Positions 1 through 5,465 of a stretch of DNA of 5,508 bases are shown here, in pieces. The notes beneath the pieces were generated by a model, which worked only from the letters and a program-made list of their open reading frames with translations, was not told where the DNA came from and made no database searches. Every line of letters starts with the position of its first letter. Positions within the stretch are counted from its first letter, which is position 1. A program made the translations under genes and the position numbers. The stretch lies in assembly GCA_964515055.1 (NCBI GenBank), contig CAZEUG010000046.1, forward strand, positions 1 to 5,508. The letters are read 5' to 3'. The stretch is from QAMX01 sp964515055 (GTDB taxonomy: Bacteria > Bacillota > Clostridia > Oscillospirales > QAMX01).

Positions 1-629
1 TCTGCTTTAACTTGCTCACGACTTCTTATATCTTCAAATTCGCCCTGCGGATTCGCAGTATCCTTTGCGACGGCGAAGAATTCGGTTCGCACGAAGCCCG
101 GGCAAACCGCCGTCACGGAGATGTGGCGCGGTTTCAGTTCGACATTGAGCGCACGGCAGAAGCTGACGACAAAGGCTTTGGATGCTGCATACAGGTTGAA
201 ATCCGGCAGTGGCTGGAAGGAGGCCGACGAGCCCATCACGATGATGTGGCTGCCCTCGCTCATAAAATCCAGTGCCGTATGGCAGGAGCGGACGACTGCT
301 TTGCAGTTCAGGTCAATCATACTGCTGATCTCATCATCAGAGAGATCGAGGCAGGAGCCAAACTTTCCGAAGCCGGCCGCACAGACGAGCAATCGGACGT
401 CTGCACCGGCGTCTTTCAGGAGCATCTTCAGCACCCGGAAGCTCTCTGCGTTCTGAAGATCCAGCGGGATTGGGCGAACCGGCACCGGCAGAGAATTGGC
501 CAGCTCCTGCAGGCGGTCTGCCCGGCGAGCCACCACCCAGATTTCATCGAACTGATTCTGTGACGCAGCCTGAACAGCAAACTCCCGACCCAGGCCGCTG
601 GAAGCGCCGGTAATCAATGCAATTTTCAT
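1..629 (-). CDS. SDR-family NAD(P)-dependent oxidoreductase, 3' end cut by window edge
   Basis: Reading the minus strand from the ATG at 629-627 gives 209 codons that run off the left edge. The protein starts MKIALITGASSGLG, the classical short-chain dehydrogenase Rossmann motif TGxxxGxG (residues 7-14). A basic ARR (35-37) follows strand 2 with no acidic residue, which in this family favours NADP(H). The catalytic tetrad is present: N108, S134, Y147 and K151 (YAASK), with the PG motif at 177-178. The usual NNAG is CAAG here (83-86), so the first Asn is lost. Classical SDRs have about 250 residues, so roughly 40-50 C-terminal residues, including part of the substrate-specificity region, lie outside; the substrate cannot be named. 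The start is supported by AGGAGG (minus strand, 643-638) 8 nt upstream and by a promoter at 734-706. It is divergent from the GH32 gene; a functional link is not shown. Confidence 0.93.
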   Translation of the reverse strand, partial: MKIALITGASSGLGREFAVQAASQNQFDEIWVVARRADRLQELANSLPVPVRPIPLDLQNAESFRVLKMLLKDAGADVRLLVCAAGFGKFGSCLDLSDDEISSMIDLNCKAVVRSCHTALDFMSEGSHIIVMGSSASFQPLPDFNLYAASKAFVVSFCRALNVELKPRHISVTAVCPGFVRTEFFAVAKDTANPQGEFEDIRSREQVKA

Positions 630-658
630 CGCTTGTTCCTCCTGTTGTTTGGCACATT

Positions 659-700
659 TCCGGAGCTTTCTGCCTGTTTGGACACCCTCCGGAGCTTTCT
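659..700. repeat. 13-bp direct repeat pair in the SDR leader
   Basis: TCCGGAGCTTTCT occurs exactly at 659-671 and again at 688-700, a 29-bp period. Both copies lie between the predicted SDR transcription start (near 699) and its ribosome binding site (643-638). The distal copy abuts the start of transcription. The spacing is close to three helical turns, which would put both copies on the same face of DNA if a protein binds them. No known operator is recognised; a chance or slippage-born duplication is possible. Confidence 0.6.
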
Positions 701-704
701 TTGA

Positions 705-728
705 TATGATACCATATTTTTCATCATA
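705..728. promoter_or_regulatory. Possible operator dyad over the SDR promoter
   Basis: TATGAT (705-710) and ATCATA (723-728) are exact 6-bp inverted arms separated by 12 bp. The dyad covers the SDR -10 box and nearly all of its spacer, where a repressor would block polymerase. The region is AT-rich, so a short chance dyad is plausible. No regulator gene is in the window. Confidence 0.3.
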
Positions 729-734
729 GAGCAA
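706..734 (-). promoter_or_regulatory. Predicted sigma-A promoter of the SDR gene
   Basis: On the minus strand TTGCTC (734-729) and TATCAT (711-706) are separated by 17 bp, a good vegetative promoter. Transcription would begin near 699, giving a leader of about 70 nt that carries the 13-bp repeats and ends with AGGAGG. Its -35 box lies 29 bp from the -35 box of the divergent GH32 promoter, so the two share one control region. Confidence 0.65.
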
Positions 735-763
735 GCGTTTTTTGTAAATGTTTGTCGATTTCG

Positions 764-793
764 TTGACAGCGTCCGCGCAAACGTGCTATAAT
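764..793 (+). promoter_or_regulatory. Consensus sigma-A promoter of the GH32 gene
   Basis: TTGACA (764-769) and TATAAT (788-793) are both exact consensus hexamers with an 18-bp spacer, one over the optimum. Transcription would start near 800, leaving a leader of about 35 nt before the ATG at 836. The spacer holds GCAAACGTGC (778-787), which has GCA/TGC ends like some LacI-type half-sites; this is too weak to call an operator. Exact hexamers suggest high basal strength, so control by a repressor would be expected if the gene is inducible. Confidence 0.85.
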
Positions 794-835
794 ACCTCCA
801 ACAAGTCTGATATACTGGAAAGGTTTGTGTGACGT

Positions 836-2329
836 ATGCTGTTTTTCCCTGTGCCTGTTGCCCGTGAGGCTGCTCCTGTCAAACTCCGTATTTTTTCTGG
901 AAATCGGCTGATACGCGATCTGGATGTCCGTTTTTCCGCAGAACAGCCGGATTATGTCTATTTTTACCCGCTCCCCTCGGCGGATTCGCAGATCACGGTG
1001 GATGGACAGCCCTACACTCCGACGCTGTCGGATGACCTGCAGGTGGCTGAATGGCCGCGCCCACTCTGGCACTTTACGGCAGACGGCTGGCTCAACGATC
1101 CCAACGGGTGTTTTCTGGGCACGGACGGGCTGTTTCACCTATTTTTCCAGACAAACCCCGTCGATTTCTCCTGGGGGAATATGCACTGGGGGCACGCCGT
1201 ATCGGATGATCTGCTCCACTGGACAAAGCGTCCGTTGGCGCTGTTCCCGGACGAAATGGGAACAATGTTTTCCGGCAGTGCCATCATCGATTCGGAGAAC
1301 GTCAGCGGGCTCGGCGATGGCACGCAGCCGCCGATTCTGCTCTTTTACACGGCAGCCGGTGGCTCCAGTGAGCTGTCTGCCGGTCAGCCGTCCACGCAGT
1401 GTCTGGCCTACAGCACGGACGGCGGTCAGGTGTTCCGGAAATATGAGCACAATCCTGTGATTCCGTGGGTCGAAGGCGGCAATCGCGACCCCAAGGTCTT
1501 TCCGGCCGGGGACGGCACGTTTGTCTGTGCGTTGTATCTGTCGGAGCACGATTTCGCCCTGTTCCGTTCCGCCGATCTGCTGCATTGGGAGATGACGCAG
1601 CGAATCACGTTGCCGGGTGATGCGGAGTGTCCGGATATCTACCCCCTGCCCTGGGATGGCGGTGTCAAATGGGTTCTGTCCGGCGCAACCGGCTGGTATT
1701 TGACCGGCGATTTGCGTGACGGCGTCTTTCAACCGGACGAATTTCCGCCGCGCCGAATCGGCTGTTCTGCCGACGACAGCTATGCCTCGCAGACGTTCTT
1801 CAGCACGGACGGCGTCCGACGCCGCATCGCGTGGAGTCGATGGTCGCACGCCGGTTCGCCGAAGGTGCCCTATCACGGTTGTATGACGATACCGGCCACC
1901 CTTTCGCTGCGCGCCTGCAACGGTGTACCGGTCATCTGTGCGAATCCGATTCGCCCCTATGCGGATTGGACGGTTTCTTCGCCCGTCTGGCGTACAGACG
2001 GTGATCGCGTTTCGGCTGAGCTGCCGGTCTGTCCGTTTGCGCTGGTGCTGGAAGCGCCGCCGGCATCCTTCGACTGGTCTATCTGCGGAGTGGACATGAG
2101 CTGTTTCGACAACGTTCTGCGGTTCGCCGGTGCAGAGGTGCCGCTGCCGTGCGCGTTACACGAAATCCGAATCGCGGTGGATCGTTTCCTGTTGGAGCTT
2201 TCTGCGTGTGACGGTGCTGTTTTGATCACCCGTTCTCTGCCGGAGGATTGTCCGTCTGAGTGGGTGTGCCAGTCGTCCGGAGATGCTATGCCGCTGTCTG
2301 TCCGGTTGTATCAGCAGCCGACCATCTGA
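836..2329 (+). CDS. GH32 family beta-fructosidase (levanase/invertase/sucrose-6-phosphate hydrolase type)
   Basis: A 497-residue glycoside hydrolase family 32 enzyme, which cleaves beta-fructofuranosidic bonds. The hallmark motifs appear in order: WLNDPNG (85-91, nucleophile D88), FSGSA (145-149), RDP (217-219, transition-state stabiliser D218) and EC (264-265, acid/base E264), then D-x-YA-x-QTF (314-321). The five-bladed propeller spans about 77-340 and the C-terminal beta-sandwich about 370-497, including IAVDR (446-450). The first 75 residues are an extension resembling the small domain found ahead of the catalytic domain in some bacterial levanases. No signal peptide or anchor is seen, so it should be cytoplasmic, favouring imported sucrose, sucrose-6-phosphate or short fructans; exact substrate is unresolved. 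ATG 836 is the only good start: an in-frame TGA lies at 830-832, and GGAAAGG (817-823) lies 12 nt upstream, slightly far. Confidence 0.95.
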   Translation: MLFFPVPVAREAAPVKLRIFSGNRLIRDLDVRFSAEQPDYVYFYPLPSADSQITVDGQPYTPTLSDDLQVAEWPRPLWHFTADGWLNDPNGCFLGTDGLFHLFFQTNPVDFSWGNMHWGHAVSDDLLHWTKRPLALFPDEMGTMFSGSAIIDSENVSGLGDGTQPPILLFYTAAGGSSELSAGQPSTQCLAYSTDGGQVFRKYEHNPVIPWVEGGNRDPKVFPAGDGTFVCALYLSEHDFALFRSADLLHWEMTQRITLPGDAECPDIYPLPWDGGVKWVLSGATGWYLTGDLRDGVFQPDEFPPRRIGCSADDSYASQTFFSTDGVRRRIAWSRWSHAGSPKVPYHGCMTIPATLSLRACNGVPVICANPIRPYADWTVSSPVWRTDGDRVSAELPVCPFALVLEAPPASFDWSICGVDMSCFDNVLRFAGAEVPLPCALHEIRIAVDRFLLELSACDGAVLITRSLPEDCPSEWVCQSSGDAMPLSVRLYQQPTI

Positions 2330-2360
2330 GCGCCCTCTATTTTTTATCCTCAACATTGCC

Positions 2361-2411
2361 AAAAAAAATCTGAGTCGCAGACGTGGAGCCGCTCCAAAAC
2401 GTCTGCGACTC
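2361..2411 (-). terminator. Strong hairpin with T-tract on the minus strand, between GH32 and sigma genes
   Basis: GAGTCGCAGACG (2372-2383) pairs perfectly with CGTCTGCGACTC (2400-2411), 12 bp. The loop can add TGGAG/CTCCA (2384-2388 with 2392-2396), leaving an AAA bulge. Eight A residues at 2361-2368 precede it, so a minus-strand transcript would read stem, AGA, then eight U: an intrinsic terminator pointing left. In the plus direction the stem is followed by TCGTATTG, a poor U-tract, though the hairpin may still protect or end the GH32 transcript, which stops 42 nt upstream. No minus-strand gene lies to its right before 4462. Confidence 0.7.
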
Positions 2412-2470
2412 TCGTATTGTAGAGTGAAGACGTTTTCGAGTTCATCATCAATGGAGGTGTTTTTCGCTTT

Positions 2471-3019
2471 ATGCGTATTTCGGATCAGCAGCTGGCCGAA
2501 GCCATTCGTCGGGGCGATTCGTCGGCGCTGGAGGAGCTGATGGCCGCGTATTCCCGTCTGGTCTGGACGGTCATTGCCGGGATTCTGTCTCCGGCGCTGC
2601 CGCGAGAAGATCTGGAGGAATGCGTTGCTGACGTGTTCATTTCGTTCTGGCAGCACAGTGAGCGGTTCAATGCGGCGCGTGGGTCGTTGAAATCCTATCT
2701 GTGTCTGCTGGCCAAGAGTCGTGCCATTGACCGGCTGCGTGCTTCCGTCCATCATCAGGCCGAGCCCATGGACAGCGAGCTGTCCGATGAACAATCGGAT
2801 CCCTCCGATCTGTTCGTGACAAAGGAAACCTTTGAGTGTGCGTGCCGTCTGATTCAGTCGTTCCCGTCAGAGCTTCGTGCAGTTGCACAGCTGCGGTTTC
2901 TCTTTGAGCTGCCACCGTCTGCGATTGCGCTTCGGCTGCAGATGCCGGTGGAATCCGTTTATCTTGCGGTTCGCCGCAGCAAAAAGCTGCTGCGCGACGG
3001 ACTGAATACAGACAATTGA
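2471..3019 (+). CDS. ECF-like sigma-70 family RNA polymerase sigma factor
   Basis: A 182-residue protein of typical ECF size with only regions 2 and 4. Region 2 spans about 6-92: the core-binding helix EDLEECVADVFISFW (46-60) and GSLKSYLCLLAKSRAIDRLR (71-90), which should contact and melt the -10 element. An acidic linker (97-116) leads to region 4 (about 120-176), with a helix-turn-helix near 149-171 ending VYLAVRRSKKLLRDGL. It would direct RNA polymerase to a small regulon held off by the downstream membrane protein. The ATG at 2471 has GGAGG (2453-2457) 13 nt upstream, longer than ideal; no better in-frame start is seen. No convincing sigma-A promoter or ECF-type AAC/CGT autoregulatory promoter is visible in 2412-2450. 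Its TGA (3017-3019) precedes the next gene by 14 nt. The ECF subgroup cannot be assigned by eye. Confidence 0.9.
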   Translation: MRISDQQLAEAIRRGDSSALEELMAAYSRLVWTVIAGILSPALPREDLEECVADVFISFWQHSERFNAARGSLKSYLCLLAKSRAIDRLRASVHHQAEPMDSELSDEQSDPSDLFVTKETFECACRLIQSFPSELRAVAQLRFLFELPPSAIALRLQMPVESVYLAVRRSKKLLRDGLNTDN

Positions 3020-3033
3020 AAGGAGAAAAATTT

Positions 3034-4179
3034 ATGCAGAATCGTTCTCTGTTATCCGAGTTGCAGATGGAGCAGCTTCAGCATCTGGACACGGTTCCGG
3101 ACATGACCGGCGAATCCCTCGAACGGATTCAGAAGCTCGTCCGCGCCGGTATCGCCGAAAAGCCGCGCCGTCATTGGCGTCTACCCGTTCTGATCGCTGC
3201 AGCTGCGGTGTTGACAGCGGGATGCGTTGTCGCCGGTGCATCCTATCAGAAATGGAAGCTCCCCGCCGCGCAGACGTATACCGGGGCGCTGTACAGTCAG
3301 CAGGGTGAGCCGTCCTCGTATCATATGAGTGACATTTCCTCCACGCCGCCGGAATCGCTTGCGCCGCAGTCCGATGAAGCGTTGATTCGGGAGGGCTTCG
3401 CCCTGTTTGAAAAGCTGGGCGTTGCGGTACAGGACCCGCAGGCAATCACCGTCACGCGTCAGTTTCATCAGGGATACCAGCGCAACGAGGTCGTTGTCGC
3501 CTATGGCAGCAACGTCATTGAGGCGAAATTTGACGCGGACACTGGCGCTCTGATCGGTGCCACGCGGTTTATCTTTGATGAGGACGGTACGCCGTGTGCT
3601 GACGTTTCGGAAGCGGAAGCCTGTGCCAACCGGTTCTATGAGGCGCTTCCCGTTCCTCAGGGGTATGAGCTGTGTGGCTGTGACCAATATGATGAAGACT
3701 TCTGGACCTTCCAGTTTGCGCGCAGAACACCGTTCGGCGTCCTCTCCGCCTATGAAGCGGTGAAGGTAAGCATCAACCCGCTCAACGGCGCCTTTCTCCA
3801 CTGTGTGGTGTTTTCCACGCCGCTGCTGGACGATCACGCAGAGGGTGACGTTCCGCTCACCGAGAAGGAAGCCATTCAGATTGGCGCGGAGAAGCTGCAA
3901 TTGATTGCTTCTGACGGATACTGGACGCTGACGTCTGCCACGTTGGCCGTTGTTTCGCCCAACTATATGTTTACAAATGCAACGGATTCCGAGGAAGATC
4001 ATGCAGGCGGCACGACGGACGTCCATATAGAATTGGGGCATCTTCGGTATGCCGATGTGACACGATACGCCTATGTCCTTCGCTACCACGGGCCGGAAAA
4101 CGAGCTGTTTGAATCGGCCATGGAGCTGTACATCGATCTGTACACCGGTGAGCTGCTCGGCGGCGATATGATGAAGTGA
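3034..4179 (+). CDS. Single-pass membrane protein, presumed anti-sigma factor with PepSY-like ectodomain
   Basis: A 381-residue protein with a cytoplasmic N-terminus of about 45 residues (helical LERIQKLVRAGIAEK at 29-43), a basic stop RRH, one membrane helix (about 49-69) and an outer domain of about 310 residues. This is the layout of clostridial anti-sigma factors encoded after their sigma gene, so it probably binds the ECF factor. The outer part has three strand-turn motifs of PepSY/YcdB style: FDADTGALIGA (166-176), INPLNGAFLHC (247-257) and IDLYTGELLGG (367-377). Helices beginning VSEAEA (191) and LTEKEA (275) precede repeat units. Five Cys lie outside or near the membrane (64, 188, 197, 214, 216, with 257 a further one). 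AGGAG (3021-3025) sits 8 nt before ATG 3034 and touches the sigma stop codon, so translation is likely coupled. A TTG at 3016 is in frame but lies before this site and is rejected. No zinc-binding anti-sigma motif is seen. Confidence 0.8.
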   Translation: MQNRSLLSELQMEQLQHLDTVPDMTGESLERIQKLVRAGIAEKPRRHWRLPVLIAAAAVLTAGCVVAGASYQKWKLPAAQTYTGALYSQQGEPSSYHMSDISSTPPESLAPQSDEALIREGFALFEKLGVAVQDPQAITVTRQFHQGYQRNEVVVAYGSNVIEAKFDADTGALIGATRFIFDEDGTPCADVSEAEACANRFYEALPVPQGYELCGCDQYDEDFWTFQFARRTPFGVLSAYEAVKVSINPLNGAFLHCVVFSTPLLDDHAEGDVPLTEKEAIQIGAEKLQLIASDGYWTLTSATLAVVSPNYMFTNATDSEEDHAGGTTDVHIELGHLRYADVTRYAYVLRYHGPENELFESAMELYIDLYTGELLGGDMMK

Positions 4180-4300
4180 GAGGACAGTAAGCGCCTACCG
4201 GAAGTTGGTAAACGGTTTTGGATATCGATTCAAATCTTTGTGATTGGCGCAAAGCGAAGTCGTAAGGGATGCAGCCCCTTGTTCGGTACGAAGTGACGCA

Positions 4301-4334
4301 AAACAGCCCGGACATTCAAATGTCAGGGCTGTTT
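4301..4334. terminator. Bidirectional intrinsic terminator between convergent genes
   Basis: AAACAGCCC (4301-4309) pairs with GGGCTGTTT (4326-4334). Inside, GACAT (4311-4315) pairs with ATGTC (4320-4324) around a TCAA loop, with one G/A mismatch between the two stems. The stem is flanked by A on the left and T on the right, so either direction yields a GC stem followed by a short U run: TTT in the plus direction, TTTT in the minus direction. It lies about 120 nt after the anti-sigma stop and about 130 nt after the stop of the membrane-protein gene, which suits shared termination. Confidence 0.65.
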
Positions 4335-4343
4335 CCTCGCAGA

Positions 4344-4396
4344 GCGCACATACGGGGATTTCCCCTGTATAGAAGTGCGCCCTTTGGGACAAAGGG
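4344..4396. other. Two adjoining stem-loops in the convergent intergenic region
   Basis: GCGCAC (4344-4349), ATAC (4350-4353) and GGGG (4354-4357) pair with GTGCGC (4375-4380), GTAT (4367-4370) and CCCC (4362-4365) around an ATTT loop, with a 1-nt bulge at 4366 and a 4-nt bulge at 4371-4374. Directly after it CCTTT (4381-4385) pairs with AAAGG (4391-4395). Neither has a T-tract, so they are not ordinary terminators. They could be part of a repeat element, an RNA-processing signal or a small structured RNA. Confidence 0.5.
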
Positions 4397-4461
4397 ATTG
4401 TTAATTCTGCGTCTTTTGATACTCGCGTTCTCCGTATTTTGCTCTATAATACACCTCCAAG

Positions 4462-5160
4462 TTACAAACCGAGAATTTGCTTCTTTTTGGCATCAAATTC
4501 TTCTTGTGTAATGGTTCCAGATTCGAGTAATTCACTATACATCTTGAGCTTATCGGCTCCGCCAATAGTGTTATTACTCACTGATGAGGAATAAACCGTC
4601 TGGGGATTAAACTTTGCATACTCATTGATGGGTTCGTTTTGAGTCGAAACAAAATCATGCTCTTTTACCCATAATCCAATCAGTATCAGTCCACCGATTT
4701 CAACAAGGCTAAAGAGTATTGATTTCCAAGTGCCAGAAATATACGAAAAATATCTATGGTCAATCCAACCGATAAGGTTTCCCAACAGCAGAGCCGCACC
4801 AGAAGCAAACCAAATCTTTTGAGCAATAGCATTTTTCTTAAGTGTCAATAAGATTAAGGCGACAACCAAGGCATAAGCAATGAAAGCAAAAAGATTCCAA
4901 AGGCTAAAATAACTTGTAAGGTCATATAGATCAAGCAGAGCATTTACCCCTGCAGCCGCAACAACTACTTTTTCATTTTTTAGGAAAAGTGCTACCGCCA
5001 TTCCAAGCATGGCTACCCAAAAAATAATATTTAGTGCTGTAATGGATGCGTACTCTGAATTTTGAACATAAGTAATGCGATTGATCATGTTATACAATCC
5101 GTAAATTGCATAGCATGCTCCTGCCAAAAGGGCATATGGTTTATTATCTGATTTTTTCAT
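4462..5160 (-). CDS. Multi-pass membrane protein with C-terminal SHOCT domain
   Basis: A 232-residue protein of unknown function. Hydrophobic stretches suggest about five or six membrane helices near 8-28, 40-60, 64-78, 86-107, 115-133 and 145-165. A polar linker (170-200) follows, then a SHOCT tail (202-230, ADKLKMYSELLESGTITQEEF and on), a short two-helix module usually found at protein ends, with suspected but unproven roles in oligomerisation. No catalytic motif is visible. The start is ATG 5160: the GGGGG (minus strand, 5172-5168) lies 7 nt upstream. A GTG one codon earlier (5163) is possible but leaves only 4 nt. The stop of the upstream SHOCT frame touches this ribosome binding site, which implies one transcript. 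Codons are visibly richer in A and T than in the four genes to the left. No separate promoter is seen just upstream. Confidence 0.85.
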   Translation of the reverse strand: MKKSDNKPYALLAGACYAIYGLYNMINRITYVQNSEYASITALNIIFWVAMLGMAVALFLKNEKVVVAAAGVNALLDLYDLTSYFSLWNLFAFIAYALVVALILLTLKKNAIAQKIWFASGAALLLGNLIGWIDHRYFSYISGTWKSILFSLVEIGGLILIGLWVKEHDFVSTQNEPINEYAKFNPQTVYSSSVSNNTIGGADKLKMYSELLESGTITQEEFDAKKKQILGL

Positions 5161-5394
5161 CACGCTACCCCCTTACATAAGTTTCAGAAGTTGTTCTTTT
5201 TTAGCTTGGAACTCTTCCTCGGTAATAACTCCCTGATCCTTCAATTCCTTATATTTCTTCAGTTCGTCAGCGGCACTTTGACCAGATACCGAAGGAGGGC
5301 AATAGGGAATGGAGGATGCAGAATGAATTGGAGTTTGCTGTGCATTCTTGTAAGCACTTTTTATGGTGAAAAGTGCGCAAAATTTGACAGGAAA

Positions 5395-5411
5395 CGGCGA
5401 TTTTTTCGCCG
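5395..5411. other. Short hairpin beside the rightward promoter
   Basis: CGGCGA (5395-5400) pairs with TCGCCG (5406-5411) around a five-T loop. It lies just upstream of the -35 box of the plus-strand promoter and follows a second, unpaired TTGACA at 5384-5389. It might be an operator dyad or mark the break where the SHOCT gene remnant begins. No terminator-like T-tract follows on either strand. Confidence 0.35.
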
Positions 5412-5417
5412 AACTAC

Positions 5418-5446
5418 TTGACAAGTGCTGACTGTGAGAGTATAAT
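5418..5446 (+). promoter_or_regulatory. Exact-consensus sigma-A promoter pointing out of the window
   Basis: TTGACA (5418-5423) and TATAAT (5441-5446) are exact hexamers with the optimal 17-bp spacer. Transcription would start near 5453 and enter the hairpin at 5466-5508 within about 14 nt. No plus-strand gene begins in the window after it, so the target is either a gene to the right or a short RNA. Confidence 0.8.
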
Positions 5447-5465
5447 AAATATGGAATAGGCAAAA

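Larger units (their letters stand above)
4180..4461. other. Convergent intergenic region rich in hairpins
   Basis: This 282-bp gap between convergent genes contains at least four stem-loops in series: AAGGG/CCCTT (4264-4268 with 4276-4280), a 9+5 bp hairpin (4301-4334), a 14-bp bulged hairpin (4344-4380) and CCTTT/AAAGG (4381-4385 with 4391-4395). No convincing gene is present; short frames on both strands lack ribosome binding sites. At its right end the plus strand has CTATAATACACCTCCAA (4444-4460), nearly the same as 787-801 at the GH32 promoter. The packing exceeds what two terminators need and looks like a composite repeat or a structured RNA. Confidence 0.5.
5173..5463 (-). pseudogene. 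Start-less frame ending in a SHOCT domain, probable gene remnant
   Basis: The last 33 residues read AADELKKYKELKDQGVITEE and onward to LLKLM, a clear SHOCT domain and similar to the tail of the downstream membrane protein. A Pro/Ser-rich linker precedes it, as in full-length SHOCT proteins. The frame stays open to 5463, but in frame there is no ATG or GTG; only TTG at 5463 and 5424 exist, both without a ribosome binding site, and the upstream half overlaps a strong opposite-strand promoter (5418-5446). The simplest reading is the 3' end of a lost gene, with the true coding trace ending somewhere near 5290-5390. Its stop (5175-5173) lies 12 nt before the next start, an operon-like join. A short protein using an unusual start remains possible. 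Confidence 0.5.

Noticed and set aside
12..563. 183-codon plus-strand frame at the left edge
   Set aside because: It is antisense to the SDR gene, whose cofactor and catalytic motifs are intact; no ribosome binding site or domain.
742..756. Possible catabolite-response (cre) site just upstream of the GH32 -35 box
   Set aside because: TTGTAAATGTTTGTC has three mismatches to the fixed positions of WTGNAANCGNWNNCA, including the central C and the final CA.
1139..1876. 245-codon open frame on the minus strand inside the GH32 gene
   Set aside because: It lies wholly opposite a gene with all GH32 catalytic motifs, has no recognisable domain, and reflects GC-rich codon bias.
2303..2345. Possible GH32 terminator using the T-run at 2339-2345
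   Set aside because: The only stem nearby is a weak 5-bp pairing inside the coding end, with the T-run far from it.
3016..3033. TTG start for the anti-sigma protein, adding six residues
   Set aside because: It overlaps the sigma stop codon and lies upstream of the AGGAG that correctly spaces ATG 3034.
3181..4089. 302-codon open frame on the minus strand inside the anti-sigma gene
   Set aside because: Arg-rich, domain-free translation fully antisense to a gene with a clear ribosome binding site and membrane helix; a shadow frame.
4195..4392. 65-codon minus-strand frame with CALC and CPGC pairs resembling a zinc ribbon
   Set aside because: Starts at TTG without a ribosome binding site and translates straight through three hairpins; the Cys pairs likely come from the stem sequence.
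4416..4450. Plus-strand promoter TTGATA to TATAAT
   Set aside because: The spacer is 23 bp, too long for sigma-A, there is no extended -10, and only convergent genes lie downstream.
5384..5389. Second TTGACA as a promoter -35 box
   Set aside because: No -10-like hexamer 16-19 bp downstream; that position holds the CGGCGA/TCGCCG hairpin.
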